From NCBI GenBank assembly GCA_008704415.1, contig VXIS01000324.1, positions 1 to 54,629 of the forward strand: a stretch of DNA of 54,629 bases, given 5' to 3'. Below are positions 41,717 to 52,984 of the stretch, piece by piece; position 1 is the first letter of the stretch, and every line of letters starts with the position of its first letter. Below the pieces are notes generated by a model. That model was not told where the DNA came from. It did no database searches and saw nothing but the letters and a program-made list of their open reading frames with translations. Source of the stretch: Sphaerosporella brunnea (taxonomy: Eukaryota > Ascomycota > Pezizomycetes > Pezizales > Pyronemataceae). A program made the position numbers and the translations under genes.

Positions 41717-44675
41717 CTAAGCCCAAACCAGCCTCTTAAGAGTATACCCCCACCTCTCTACCAGTCCTGTCCCCTTCTTAGCCTCGGCCACACTCACGAC
41801 ATCCGCCTCTTCCACCTTAACTTTACAGCAAACGGCGAGGTTTTCACAGACCTCACGGACAACCTCCTTCTCCGTCTGCTCCGAATCCGCCGCCGAAATC
41901 GCCTTGAAAGCCCAAAACCTTTCTCCATCCCTAGCCTGCGGTTCCTGCGGTTCGTTGGAGTATGCAAGCCCTTCATCGTCGCTTTCCATCCGCTGCTGGA
42001 GTTTATCTTTGGATGGGTGCGTCTGCAAACTCCTGGTGTTGACCCGTACCAGGTCGTTTCCGGTCGGCCGATACCGAAGTAGGAATCCCACGTTCCGTTC
42101 TTCATCTATGCTGCTCGCAGCCAGAGTGGAGGTGATGTAAGCACCCCATTGAATGCCCGTGACTTCTTCGACAGGCACGCGTTCGAACGCGGAGACCTTT
42201 TCCAGAGCCCAATCGAAGACGCAGAGGTAGACGGCCTGCTCAGTGAGCAGGAGCACCTTTTCCACCATTCTCCCCCTTCTAGTGCCCGGCGAGAGTGGGG
42301 ACAAGAACGTCCACCCGCCAATCAACGCCTCAGACTCATCGGCAACCACTATCTTCCCGCTGATCTCGATAGCGTTCTGGCGGACTCTGCGCATACTTAC
42401 CGCCGGGTCGGAAGAGATCATTTCCGCCTCGAAGTCGCTGAAGACCTGGGCGGTGACGTTTCCGAGGAGGAAGTCGATGGCGGCCTGAGTGAAGTAGTCG
42501 CTGATGATGTTGGTGAAATACCTGGTCATGGTCAATCCGAAATCTGTGAGTGCACCTTGCAAATTCCGTTTGCGTGTGCGTGTGAAATCCCCCTTCAGAG
42601 CGGCGGTGCTAGCGTATTGCTTTGAAATCGCATCTCCGTTGTCGGCCCAGATGATGTTGAACCACTCGGTGCGATCGTTGTCTTTGAGCTCTATACCGAG
42701 GCTGGCGAGTTGCGATTCTAGCGCTCTGCGTGCTACGCCAGACTGCACAACGTTGGTGCGGTCGAGACAGTCCATGCAGTTTGTTCTCAGCACGCCCGTC
42801 TGTCGCTGGCGGATACCTTCAGACGCCAAGTCCTCCGTATATGATATTCCGTCGAGCGCAGGGCCGATCTCAGCAAACAGCCGGCTGACGTTCTCGAAGC
42901 GCATGCCGCGGCACTCTTTATGAAAGTCGAACCAGGTCCACCCGATCTTCTGAGAATCGTCGGAGGACTTATTGATGCTGGCCACGTAGTCGCGGTACTT
43001 GTCGCCAACTATCGATTCCGGCGGGTTTTTTTCAACCAGGTTCACAATATGGATATCGCCGTAGCGCTCGCGCACAAGCTTGAAGTGCAAGCGCATCGCA
43101 GCCATATTGGACTCCTCTGAAAGGAGTAGAACTGGCCGTGGACGGAATGAGTATGGGGATTGGGAGAAGAATACGGGGATGCTCCCGCGGATCTGCAGAT
43201 AGCTGAATACATGATTCCATGTGGGAGTCGAGAGTATCTGCTCGGTCTCCACGGAATTGGCCGTGTGACCTTGGTCGTCTACACCCCGTCGCAGGTAGCG
43301 GAGACCAGCGCGCCGGGTAGACCTACGGGATATCAAGGTAAGAGCAAGGGTTTTCTGGTCATTTGGCGGGGTGGCTTTTGCGGCGAAGTCGGCAGCTTTC
43401 GCGTCAGAGTGGGTAGCGTCTTCCCCCGAGGATGCTTGAACTGGACCGGCCGTTTCTGGCTGGGGAGTGGCGGGGGTGGAAGCGGTGGCGGAGAACGTGG
43501 TTTGCGCAACGAAGCCTTGCATCAACGGAAGCACAAAGTTGTGTCCGCCAGCGTCGATAAACGGCTTTTGGAGGTGTTTGTTCCAGAAGTACTGTCCCCA
43601 GTCAGCTAGGAAGCCCGTTGCTTGGTGGGTAGCTTACCAATGGATCCACAACTTTGAACAGTGGTAGATCTGAGTTCCCATCTGTTTGCTCTGTCCCCCA
43701 TGACCGAGTGATGTCCCACTCGTAGCTGAAATAAAAGCTGCGACTTTGCGCCAGAAGTAACTTTGTCGTGTTCAGAAGCTTTGGCGTCAAACTGTGGGTG
43801 ACAGTTTCCTTAACTGCCTCCACAACCTCCTCCGTCTTCTGCTCCTTACTTTCTTCCGGTTTGCGTTTCGTTTCCTCGTCAGTTTTCTCATCAGCCAGCT
43901 TGGCCTCGGCCTCCCCCTCGTTCGCCGGTGCCGACTGGTTCTCGGGCATTCTGCTCTCCAAATCCTGCACGGGCTCCGCGCTCATTCCCTCGCTCCTGCG
44001 CCTATCCACAGTCCAGCCTCTTTTCGAAAACCACCTCGCCGCAAACCTTCCATATGCCCCCTTCCTGCCAATCACATCCTCACCGATACTCGACGTAGGT
44101 TTCTTCTCCACAGCAACCTTCCCAACCTCACCGATCTCATCTTGCACTTCATCCTCCACGTTTGCGCCCTCATCCTCAGCATCAGTTTCCTCGGCACCCT
44201 CGTCGCTGCTGTCGGCGGCACACTGCGACATGGTAGCGACAGCTTTATCGATCGCTTGCGCCGCGTTCTTACGCGAGGAGAGCGGGATCAGCGCGACATT
44301 CGTGATCACATAGACTGGGTGTAGTCCGCGCATTGCGGCGACCTGTTCGCGGCCCGTGATGGCGATCAGGAAGGAGGCGCTCGGGGAGACGGTTAGAAGG
44401 CCTGTTGCGCATTAACTACCGCATGGAATGGGCCAGTGGTAAGGAAGCGCATATGTACCGACTATTCCGTGGGCTTCCAGACGACATAAGTGCTCGTCTT
44501 CCCTCTCCTTACTACCGCTGCCAAAGTGTGGGACCACATTGCTGGTCTTGTACTCGATGCGAACGCTCCCCGAGGGAGGCGGAAAGCGTGTGGAGCGCGA
44601 GTTATAGATTGGTGAGAGGATCAGGCCGTCTGCTGCGGATATTATCAGGATCTTGCGTGCAAGTTTTGTCGGCAT
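41717..44675 (-). CDS. SAC-domain phosphoinositide phosphatase, Sac2/INPP5F-like
   Basis: Three exons (44675-44459, 44401-43638, 43591-41717), about 951 residues. Introns are 57 and 46 nt with in-phase joins; the second has a GCTGACTG branch. The start is MPTKLARKILIISAADGLIL. The SAC domain includes HGIVGLLTVSPSASFLIAIT, REQVAAMRGLHPVYVITNVA, FYFSYEWDITRSW, TLISRRSTRRAGLRYLRRGV and the catalytic loop RTNCMDCLDRTNVVQSG (about residue 600; C-x5-R-T). It is interrupted by a long acidic, Glu/Lys-rich insert (residues about 110-270). Downstream is an hSac2-type domain with WTFLSPLSPGTRRGRMVEKV. Family members hydrolyse PtdIns4P and other monophosphorylated phosphoinositides on endosomal or Golgi membranes. 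The presence of an hSac2 domain favours the Sac2/INPP5F group over Sac1 or synaptojanin. Confidence 0.9.
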
Positions 44676-45929
44676 TGTTGCGTGTTTGATACGGCGAAGA
44701 GGGAAGAGGGTGGGAAATGAAGAGGGACTGAAAACGATGGATATCTAAGTTCTAGCTTTTTGTTCTAACCCAGGTTTGAGCGCTTGGAATCCTGGGAAAA
44801 AGGAAATATTGACATGAGATCACAATGAACGCGGCCGGATCAGCTGAGGAAGTGGGCAGTGGACTTTCCTTAGTATGGCAGGAGTGGTGATCTTTTGGTG
44901 GTGGTGGGGAGGGTTAGGGTTGCTGGCGTCACGGCCAGCCATGACGACAGCGGCTGAAGATCGTGGGCGAAGAGCGCAGGGACAGTGAAGCTCAAAAGAG
45001 ATGAGATGTTTCTTCGATGGACTCTCTTCACACGGGGTAATGGCTGCAGCTGCATCTCAGATTCACGCTGTGTTTACTTATACATAACTCCTGGCGATCA
45101 TATTAATGTGATCATTGGCTGCACGGCATTCGCTTAGGGGAGGGTATAACCGAGTGTTTGATTGACGCAAATCTCGAAACGCATTTCAATCTATCTATAG
45201 TGCTGTGACAAAGAACGTCGTCGAGTATTCGGTTCTCGGCAATGATTCAATTGCCTAGCATGTGCAGTGCAAACGTCGGTAACACTGCTGGACATTTCGA
45301 GTCCTAGTAAGACAGCTAGCTCTATGGGGTACGTTACCGGAAAAAAACATAGGTATGTGCTGACAAGTTACGATTTCGTCTGGTTAGGATCGTACACATC
45401 GGCTGCGGCCTGGCCATCATCTAATGCCCCGATTATCCAAGCAGATATCAACTTGAATAACAAACATAAAGGTACCTGCGCCTCAGTTTCCCTCGTCACC
45501 CCCAGGATCTGGCCTGGTAAATCCTGTACAAAAGGCATTCGGGGCATCTCCTGTTGAAGCATAAGGACTTGTACTCAGAAATGACAGCTCTACGAGAAAG
45601 GTCTGCCATAGCGGCTGCCGTCAGGAGTAAGTATTGGCCTACCAATGCTTTGAGGATTCGCTCTTGGAACAGGGGGCTCGGGGGAGATGTCTTGGTATCA
45701 ATGGATCGGCAGTGAAGCAAGTCGGCATTTTCTATCCGAGTAAAACAAAGACCGAAGCGAGCGAGTGACAGATTGCAAAGTTCTTCGCCGCGAGCTTCAA
45801 GTTGGAGTAGTAGCTCACCGAGCTAAGGGCTAGGGATTATTTACCTGCGCATCAGATACATACACGACAACCTCATCCAAGCTCAGCAACTACACACAGC
45901 AACGCAACCCACCAGCACACTCACCACCG
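44676..45929. other. Divergent promoters and intergenic DNA
   Basis: Lies between two divergent gene starts, the SAC phosphatase at 44675 and the UBX protein at 45930. No gene, tRNA or repeat boundary is recognised. The last 60 bases form a CA-rich leader before the UBX ATG. Confidence 0.45.
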
Positions 45930-47488
45930 ATGTCCTCCCCCTCCTCTGCTTCCAGCAGCGGCAGCTCTGACCTCTCCTTATCGCATCTGACCGAAGCGCA
46001 GCGGCAGTCCTTACGGCAATTCACAGACATCACTGCGCAGCCTATCTCACAAGCCCTGCCGCTTCTGGAGCGCAGCCAGTGGAACGCCGAAGTGTGTCCT
46101 TTCCGCCCACCCCACAAACAAACGAACCCAACTAACCCAGCTCCCAGCTCGCAATCTCGCGGTTCTTCGACGGCGAAACCGCTGAATCACTTGCAGAAGC
46201 TCTACAAGCGGAAGAATACGCGCGAGTCCCCGTGACCTCCGCTGCCGGACATCCCACCTCCCCCGTTTCCCGCCGCGCCACCTCCGGCCTGACCCCAGCG
46301 CCTCGAATAGTTCCGCAACGTGATGTAACAGCTCGCCGCTCTCCGCTGCTAATCTCGATCCTCCTATTTCCCTTCTCGCTAGTGTGGAGGATTGCACATG
46401 GCGCCGCACAGCTGCTGTACCTTCTCTTCCCGTTCCTCCCGCGTTTCCGCTCACTGCAACGAGGCCCCGCTGCCTCCACCACCGCGAAGCGCTCCATCAA
46501 CCCGCGGGACACGGCGGCGCGCTTTGCGCGCAGCTTCGAGGAAGAGTACGGCCCCTCAACCGGCCTAACCTTCTTCGAAGGTGGGTACGCGCAAGCGCTA
46601 GACCTGGCCAAAAAGGATCTGCGCTTCCTGCTCGTAGTGATGCAAAGCGACGAGCACGACGAAACTGCCTCATTCAACCGGCATACGCTGACATCTCAGG
46701 AAGTAACCACCTTCCTCAAAACCCACAACTTGATCCTGTGGGGCGGGTCCGTGCAGGAGTCGGAAGCTTTCCAAGTAGCCACCGCGCTCAACTGCACCAA
46801 ATTCCCATTCGCGGCGCTGATAACGCACGCGCCCAACGCCCCCGAGGGCACCAGCTCCCAGGGCATGAGCGTCGTCGCCCGCATCGTCGGCACCGTAACA
46901 CCAGCCCAGTTCACGGCGAAGCTGCAGACGGCTATCAACACGCACACGCCCGCGCTGGACCGCATCCGCGCCACGCGCGCCGCGCAGGAAGCAGACCGCG
47001 CAATCCGCGACCAGAGCCAACGCGCCTACGACGCCTCCCTCCAGCGCGACCGAGCGCGGAAAGAAGCGGAAGAAGCGGCCCGGCGCGCCGCGGCCCTCGT
47101 CGCCGAGACGGCCGCAAAACGCGAGCAGTGGCGGCGCTGGCGCGCATCCACCATCCCCGCAGAGCCGCCCGCCGACGGCGCCGTAGCCCGCCTGTCCATC
47201 CGCACCATCGCCGGCGACCGCGTGGTGCGCAGGTTCGCGAGGGAAACGCCTATGGAAGTGGTCTACGCCTTCGTCGACTCGCTGGGTATCGATGCCGACG
47301 ACGTGGGCGGCGAGAAGCCGCAGGCTTACCAGCACCAATACGGCTTCCGCCTCGTGAGCGTCATGCCCAGGGAGGAGTTTTTGCCGGACGCAACCACTGT
47401 CGGCGAGGTGCTGTGGCCCAGCGGGAATTTGATCGTTGAGAGCTTGGATGATCACGAGGAGGAGGAGGGAGAGGAGGAGGAGCAGTGA
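45930..47488 (+). CDS. UAS/UBX-domain ER membrane protein (Ubx2/FAF2-like)
   Basis: Exons 45930-46091 and 46148-47488, about 500 residues. The 56-nt intron has a GTGTGT donor and CTAACC branch. The N-terminus has a UBA-like helical region (LSHLTEAQRQSLRQFTDITA, then QALPLLERSQWNAELAISRF and FDGETAESLAEALQ). A hydrophobic hairpin follows (PLLISILLFPFSLVWRIAHG to LLYLLFPFLPRF, about 120-155), a thioredoxin-like UAS domain (FEGGYAQALDLAKKDLRFLL to ALNCTKFPFAALITH), a coiled Arg/Ala/Glu helix (about 290-350), and a C-terminal UBX domain (ARLSIRTIAGDRVVRRFARE, QYGFRLVSVMPREEFLP). This is the order of FAF2/UBXD8 and yeast Ubx2, which recruit Cdc48/p97 to the ER and lipid droplets for ERAD. The end is poly-Glu. 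Confidence 0.92.
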
Positions 47489-47618
47489 CGTGGGTGTAGG
47501 TTTTGTTTGGGTCGGAAGAAAAAAACAACACCTAGATTCCGTGATTAATCGTACAAAGTACTTACTCAACCGCGTTTTTATCATCTCTTTTTTATTGGGG
47601 CGAAGGAGTTATCTGAGG

Positions 47619-47658
<40 letters not shown>

Positions 47659-48237
47659 TTTGTTTACTTCTACGCAAGGCAGGATAGTTGGCTATCATAT
47701 TCCACCACCACCAACCAACCAACCAACCACCACACAATATCTACAAAAAAAAAAGCGAGGGGGGGGGGGGGGGAGAGAACAGTAGCAGTCAGTCTTTTTT
47801 TTTTTTTGTCCCAATCACTCGGAAGAGAAGAAGACACCTACCTTTTTACGGAAGTACATACCCACCCCCCACAATGAAAGCAATGAAAACAATGAAAAAA
47901 ATCAAAAAAAGAAAAGAAAAATCTCGGAGCACAGGTGTAATAGTAGGAAGTAGGTAACAAGGTAATAGTAGTGGTGATGATGATGGATGCTTCTTTCATC
48001 AAGAAAAAAAAAAAAAAAAGAAAAGAGAGAAAAAAGCCGAAATTCGTAACTCCCCTTATAATTTAAAAACAAGAAGAAAAACACACAGGGAAGAAAAAAA
48101 CAAAAAAAAAAAAACACAAACATAGGAACCCCGGGCCCAGATACAAAAAAAAAAAGCCAACCCAAACAAAAAAGAAAGCAGAAAAGAAAAAACCATATCC
48201 TTTTCCTTATGTAACCTCACGCCCGCGCGCAGCGCAA
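47489..48237. other. 3' regions between convergent genes
   Basis: Very rich in homopolymers: a T run of about 36 (47622-47657), a G run (47761-47774) and many A runs (47990-48150). No gene. Confidence 0.6.
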
Positions 48238-49868
48238 TCACCGCCGTGCCTGGTGCAACTGTCCCATCTCATCCTCACTCCCGCTGTCCTCTGCCAGGTC
48301 CCTAAGCCCCACCATCGCCTCCTCGTCCCTGGCCAGCAGTCGTGCCCCAGCGCTACTTCTCCGGCTGGCCAAGCTGGCCCGTCCAAACGTTTCGCTGCGG
48401 CGCACTTGCATGCTGCGCCTGCTTTGTAGCCCGGACAATCCGTCCGTCGGAATGCCGTCGTCGAAGGCGTGCGCGTGCGTGTTGCCGGTGGCGCTGTTGA
48501 TGCCGTGAGGGTCGGAGCGGCTGAGGTTCAGCAAGTAGACGCCGGTGAAGATGATTAGGAAGCCGCAGAGCAGGGAGATGGTGTTTACGGGGTCATTCGT
48601 GTTGAAACCGCGGAAGAGGACGAAAGAGGCGATCAGAGTGAAGGTTGTGAATGTCACGTAGTAGATTGGGTTGACACTGAAGGCCGTTAGCTCCTTGTCC
48701 TGTGGGACTTCCCGGCCGGGGGAGGGATGTACATAGAGCTTGAGAACTGGCTCAGCGCCTTGTTGAAGTAGTTCATCTGCGTGAGGATGCAGACACACGT
48801 GACGATGATGAAGACGTAAGTGCTCGGATACACAAACTGGTTCATGCCGGCGAACGTGAGCTTCACCGCAATTCCGAACGCCTTGCAGCTCAGCACCGTC
48901 AACGAGCCCACCGTGCTGCATATAGAGATGTAGACGAGCGGGTTCCGTTTGCCATATTTGGGCGCCACCTTATAGATCATGACCAGCGAGAAGGCGATGA
49001 CGAGCGCGACGTAAAAAAGGAATCCTGTCACTTTCCGTTAACTGTTTGTCCGGCGCCGCTGTCGGGAGAATGGCATTGGCATACCGGGCTGGATTGCATA
49101 TTGCAGCATCTCGTCAATCCGGTCAATCTCCTGGTCCGGCGGTGCGTGCAGCACGATGATCACACTGCCGATCAAGCAAATTGCGCATCCGAGCTTTCCC
49201 AGAGTGCCCAACTCCTCCTTCAAGAAATACGTCCCCAGAACAGCACTGTGCACACCAATCCGTCAGCACCGCCGCACAATCGTGGATATCTAGGGCTTAG
49301 AGCGGCATACCCGACCAACACGCTCAGCGCACCAAGCGGCGTCACCAGGATCGCCGGCGCAAAAGCGTACGCCGCAAAATTCGAAATCTCACCCAAAACC
49401 ACTGTTGCGGAAACCCGTCAGCACCGACAGCGCGTGGCGGCAACCCTCCTCGCAAAACGTGCGGGCGACATACTTGTGACCATCCCCGCCCACCAGACGG
49501 GATTCTTCAGATATGAGTATCCATCGCCCTCGAAGCCCGTTCGATCCGCCGTTTGTATAAGACCCTGTAACCATCAGTCTCCTCCATTTCGGTGCAACTC
49601 GGGCGGCGCGCTGGAACGTACTCGTTTCGTTAAGATAAAACTGGTGCCTGTTGTACCCCTCCCGCATTAGCCTATCATGTACGCCCCCGCCCGCAGCATC
49701 CTCACCGCCGCACAAGCAAATGAAGAGCGATGGCCGAACCTATAGCTATGCTCGACGTTATCGCCAGCCCCAATCCGATGTATCTGCGCGCGCGCTGTCA
49801 GCATCTCGCCCGTGCCTAAGAGACTGCGCGGGGGGGACCCACTTGTCCTCCAACGGTACCGGAAGCAT
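48238..49868 (-). CDS. NIPA-family magnesium transporter
   Basis: Eight exons (49868-49843, 49783-49740, 49647-49622, 49564-49474, 49401-49311, 49245-49085, 49024-48733, 48676-48238) give 389 residues in one phase; introns are 56-92 nt. The start [20 protein letters not shown] leads to nine or so membrane spans. Family blocks: [134 protein letters not shown] and [20 protein letters not shown]. These match the NIPA (DUF803) group, Mg2+ transporters of plasma membrane and endosomes in animals; the fungal role is inferred. The C-terminal 90 residues are cytosolic and Ser/Arg-rich, with likely phosphorylation sites. Several exons are only 26-44 nt long. Confidence 0.93.
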
Positions 49869-51263
49869 GGCGCCCTACTACTACTGCCAAGCTCTACACG
49901 CTCTACCCGCTCTACCCGCTCTGCTACTTCCGTGATGTGCTAGCTATGCGTAATCGCCGAACGCGATGCGGATGTTGGGAACTCCTCGTGGAGATGGGGC
50001 TTCGGGCGCCGGAGTGCGGGAGTGCGGGAGTGCGGGACGTTGGGTTGTTGAGAGACAATTAACTAACGCCGGGTTCCGTGTGTGGTGACAGTGAGCGACA
50101 AGTGGGTCAATCGTAGCAAGGTCGTGGTAGCTATCACAGCGCGCGCAATAAGGGGAAACGCGGACGTGTCAAAACGAGTGTAAGGAAGAACGGAAGAATG
50201 ATTGCGTTGCGTTGAGTGCCGATGGAGAAGTGGTAAAGAGGGGAAACTGGAGCCGTACGAAACCGAAAACCTGCGTAAGGCAACCAACCGTAGAAACGCG
50301 GACAGCAACGAAAATATGGGCAGAAGGAAGACGACGAGACAAATAGACAGACAAGCAAGACAGGCGATGCAGGGAAAAGAGCAAGGAGGGGAGAGAAACC
50401 AAATGAAACGGAACCGAACTCTGTCCTCCAGTCTAGAAAGGGATTTTTTTATATTTTTTTTATTTTTTTTATGTTTGGGGGGGGGGGGGGGACGAAACGC
50501 AGTTAGAAGAGGAAGAGTGAGTTGGCCGGGACGCAACACTCGCAGGCGGCCACGCGGCTTGGGGGTGTCTTTGCGGAGGGTTCGTTCTTGTCTTGGGCAG
50601 TTCGTGGTTACGGACCGGGGTTTGGCTGGCTGTTTCCGTCGCTTCGGCAGTGTCTTATCTGATCTGATGATGAACGTGTTCCTGAGAGAGCAGTGTGGGG
50701 AGGGGGGGCTGGACTGCGGCAATCCTCCGGATTGGCAGGCGGCGGCGATGAGGGATCGGGCGTGAGACGCAGAACGGTGATGAGGTTGCAGAAGGTGATG
50801 GCAGCATCTGGCGGTGAGAGCTGCGGGCACCGCAAGCTCGACCCCGCATAGACTTCAGGCCCGTCCCAGAGCACAGCGGAAGTTTGTAAAACAATTGGAA
50901 CCCACTCTGGGGCAGGCGGAAATCTGTTCACATCTCGTGCTGCCCCCCCCCCCCCCAATGCACTACTCTGCTGCTATAGTTACATACATACAACTCTCGG
51001 CGCCACGCTCTTCTTCTCGCGGACTTTTTTCCCCACAGCGGACCCCCCTCCCCCCCCCCCCCTATTTTTGGCCGTGCGCTGGGATCCGGAAATGCGGCCT
51101 CCCTAGAGATGTAGTAGCATCTTCCCGTCTAGATCAGACATCTCAACCGACTCATCGGCGCAACCATATCTAGAGTATAGATACTTACGTATTATTCTAC
51201 ATCGCTCGCATATCGTCATCGTTTTCGCGCAACGCATCGAGTGGGTTTGGTTTGTTGCATGTA
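49869..51263. other. Promoter of the NIPA gene and intergenic DNA
   Basis: It has a CTCTACCCG tandem (49896-49921), a GGGAGTGC repeat (50017-50035), a G run (50477-50491) and C runs (50943-50956, 51047-51061). A 255-codon minus-strand frame (50830-50063) is Pro/Arg/Leu-rich with no recognisable family. I regard it as a chance frame. Confidence 0.5.
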
Positions 51264-51633
51264 CTGTAGCGAGCAATGAGGTACGGACGTCAGCAGTCAC
51301 CAACGGCCTTTTGTCCGTTATTTTTCGCTGTCACCAAGGGCCTTGTCCGATCGCTCAGAACTGTCACCAAGTGCATCTAACCCTAATCCAGCGAGCGCCC
51401 TAGGCTGGTTCGGCCACCGCGGCGGGAAACAATTGTTTGCACCCGTCGTCCGACTCTGAAGACTTCTTTCATGATGTGCGCACTGTGGGGTTTAACGCCC
51501 CCCGGTTCAATTACTAAGATTTCTGTCACCACCACCTCGCTTGTCCGATGTTCAGGATTGTCATCACCCCCCTTGTCCGATGTTCAGAATTGATGACACC
51601 ACTAGCGTGTCCGTACCTCATTGCTCGCTACAG
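51264..51633. mobile_element. TA-flanked MITE, 370 bp
   Basis: 25-bp perfect inverted repeats: 51264-51288 (starts CTGTAGCGAGCAATGAGG) pairs with 51609-51633. Each is flanked by TA (51262-51263, 51634-51635). The interior carries degenerate tandem units built on GTCACCAAGGGCCTTGTCCG near the left end, and on TTGTCCGATGTTCAG plus GTCATCACC near the right. Subterminal repeats of this kind are transposase-binding sites in several Tc1/mariner and other families. No coding capacity. Confidence 0.9.
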
Positions 51634-51913
51634 TATTGTTGTTGTATGATACCTATCCCTTTTATCGGCGGCTTGGCACTCCAAGCTCCAGACCGGGGGG
51701 GTGGAAGATCGAGTGACGTCCAGTGAGTCGTCCCAACCCCGGGCCCCAACAACCTTTCCGCTGCTCACCACCCCGCCGCTTCCATGCCTACCACCCCCAC
51801 CGCTTTCACCCACATACCGCTGCATCCTGCTGCTGTAAATTTGGCCCGGTTTGTCCTCCGCTTGCAGAAATGAAATTTAGCTAACGAAACAAAGCAGGCT
51901 GAAACCTGAAGTT

Positions 51914-52008
51914 ACGGCGGCTACTGCAAGAAATGCTCGAGGATTAGTTGTGGCTTCCTCTAAGGTACGGCTATTGCAAGGAATGCTCGAGGATCAGTTG
52001 TGGCTTCT
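51914..52008 (+). repeat. 50-bp tandem duplication
   Basis: Two adjacent copies, at about 51914-51958 and 51966-52008 (period 50), share the TGCAAG-AATGCTCGAGGAT and AGTTGTGGCTTC blocks with a few transitions. Function unknown. Confidence 0.85.
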
Positions 52009-52783
52009 CCCTAGCACCCCTTCATGCTGTGTCTTTGGCTTCTGGGTAGTTTCTGGGCACGGCTGCTGTGACTGTTCTCTGGTAACGCGATGGCCCGAGA
52101 ATGGGGATGGAATATGACCACCCTCGCAAGATGAGAACGGATCTACAACCCCACGACACTCGAGACCTGTCAGGCAAAAGGCTTCTGCCTATGAACGCCA
52201 TAGAGGCGCTTGGGGAACTGTGGTGGGGGACATTCTATGGAATCAGGGACCTATGAAGCTTTCTTCTTCCGACTGAGTTAGTGCGAAAGCTAGTCATGGT
52301 GATTAGATAGGATGATGCCGGAAAGTGAGGAGTATGATAGGCGGAGGATTCTACGTAACGAGGCTGGTTAGGCCTCTTGCTCATTACGTGATTATGAATC
52401 TGTAATGGAAATGCGTATTCCAACGCGAAAACAGGCAGGCCTGGCTGCATGATTACGCGCAACCCTTACGAGGTAGCCAGAGACAACAACGATGAAAAGG
52501 CAGTGCAACGCTACCTAGGCCCCTTGATTCTTTGACCGTGTGACGACGTCAATGGTAGATCCGAACTTCAAAGATCCAGAAGAACCATAACTTACGGGAA
52601 AGAGGAAACTGGAGGCTCTGCACATCCGCGATGAATTCGGAAACATGACCTCCAGAGAGCCACACTGAGAATGAAGGGGGCCGAGTTTCAGTTTTGATCT
52701 AGTCCTCCGTTTCCTCTCATCGCTCTATACCCTTCCTTTGCATCAGTACCCTCCCTTCTGCCGCTTACCACTACCTTCCCATC

Positions 52784-52984
52784 ATGACTCCCCCCACCAA
52801 CCTACCGAACCCCTGGATTCGCATCCCCAATGCCGGAAGGTCCTCAACGGCCGGAGGCCCTAGATGGGCATACACCCCGCGCGTTAGTGGCTCCTCGACG
52901 GCACGCTTTCAGCAACACAAGGTTTATTTCGCGGTTACGCCCTTTCCTTACCAACAGACTCTGTTTAGTTTTCCATTTGATTGA
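52784..52984 (+). CDS. Possible small protein, 66 residues
   Basis: ATG 52784 follows a long pyrimidine-rich tract (52700-52783, many CCTT and CTC), a common fungal leader. The frame reads MTPPTNLPNPWIRIPNAGRS and ends at 52984. It is Pro/Ser/Phe-rich with no recognised domain. It could be a first exon of a longer gene, but I found no convincing second exon. Weak. Confidence 0.25.
   Translation: MTPPTNLPNPWIRIPNAGRSSTAGGPRWAYTPRVSGSSTARFQQHKVYFAVTPFPYQQTLFSFPFD

Noticed and set aside
50063..50830. 255-codon minus-strand frame upstream of the NIPA gene
   Set aside because: Its composition (Pro, Arg, Ser, Leu runs from homopolymers) has no domain resemblance. It lies in the expected promoter/leader of the NIPA gene and crosses a poly-G tract.
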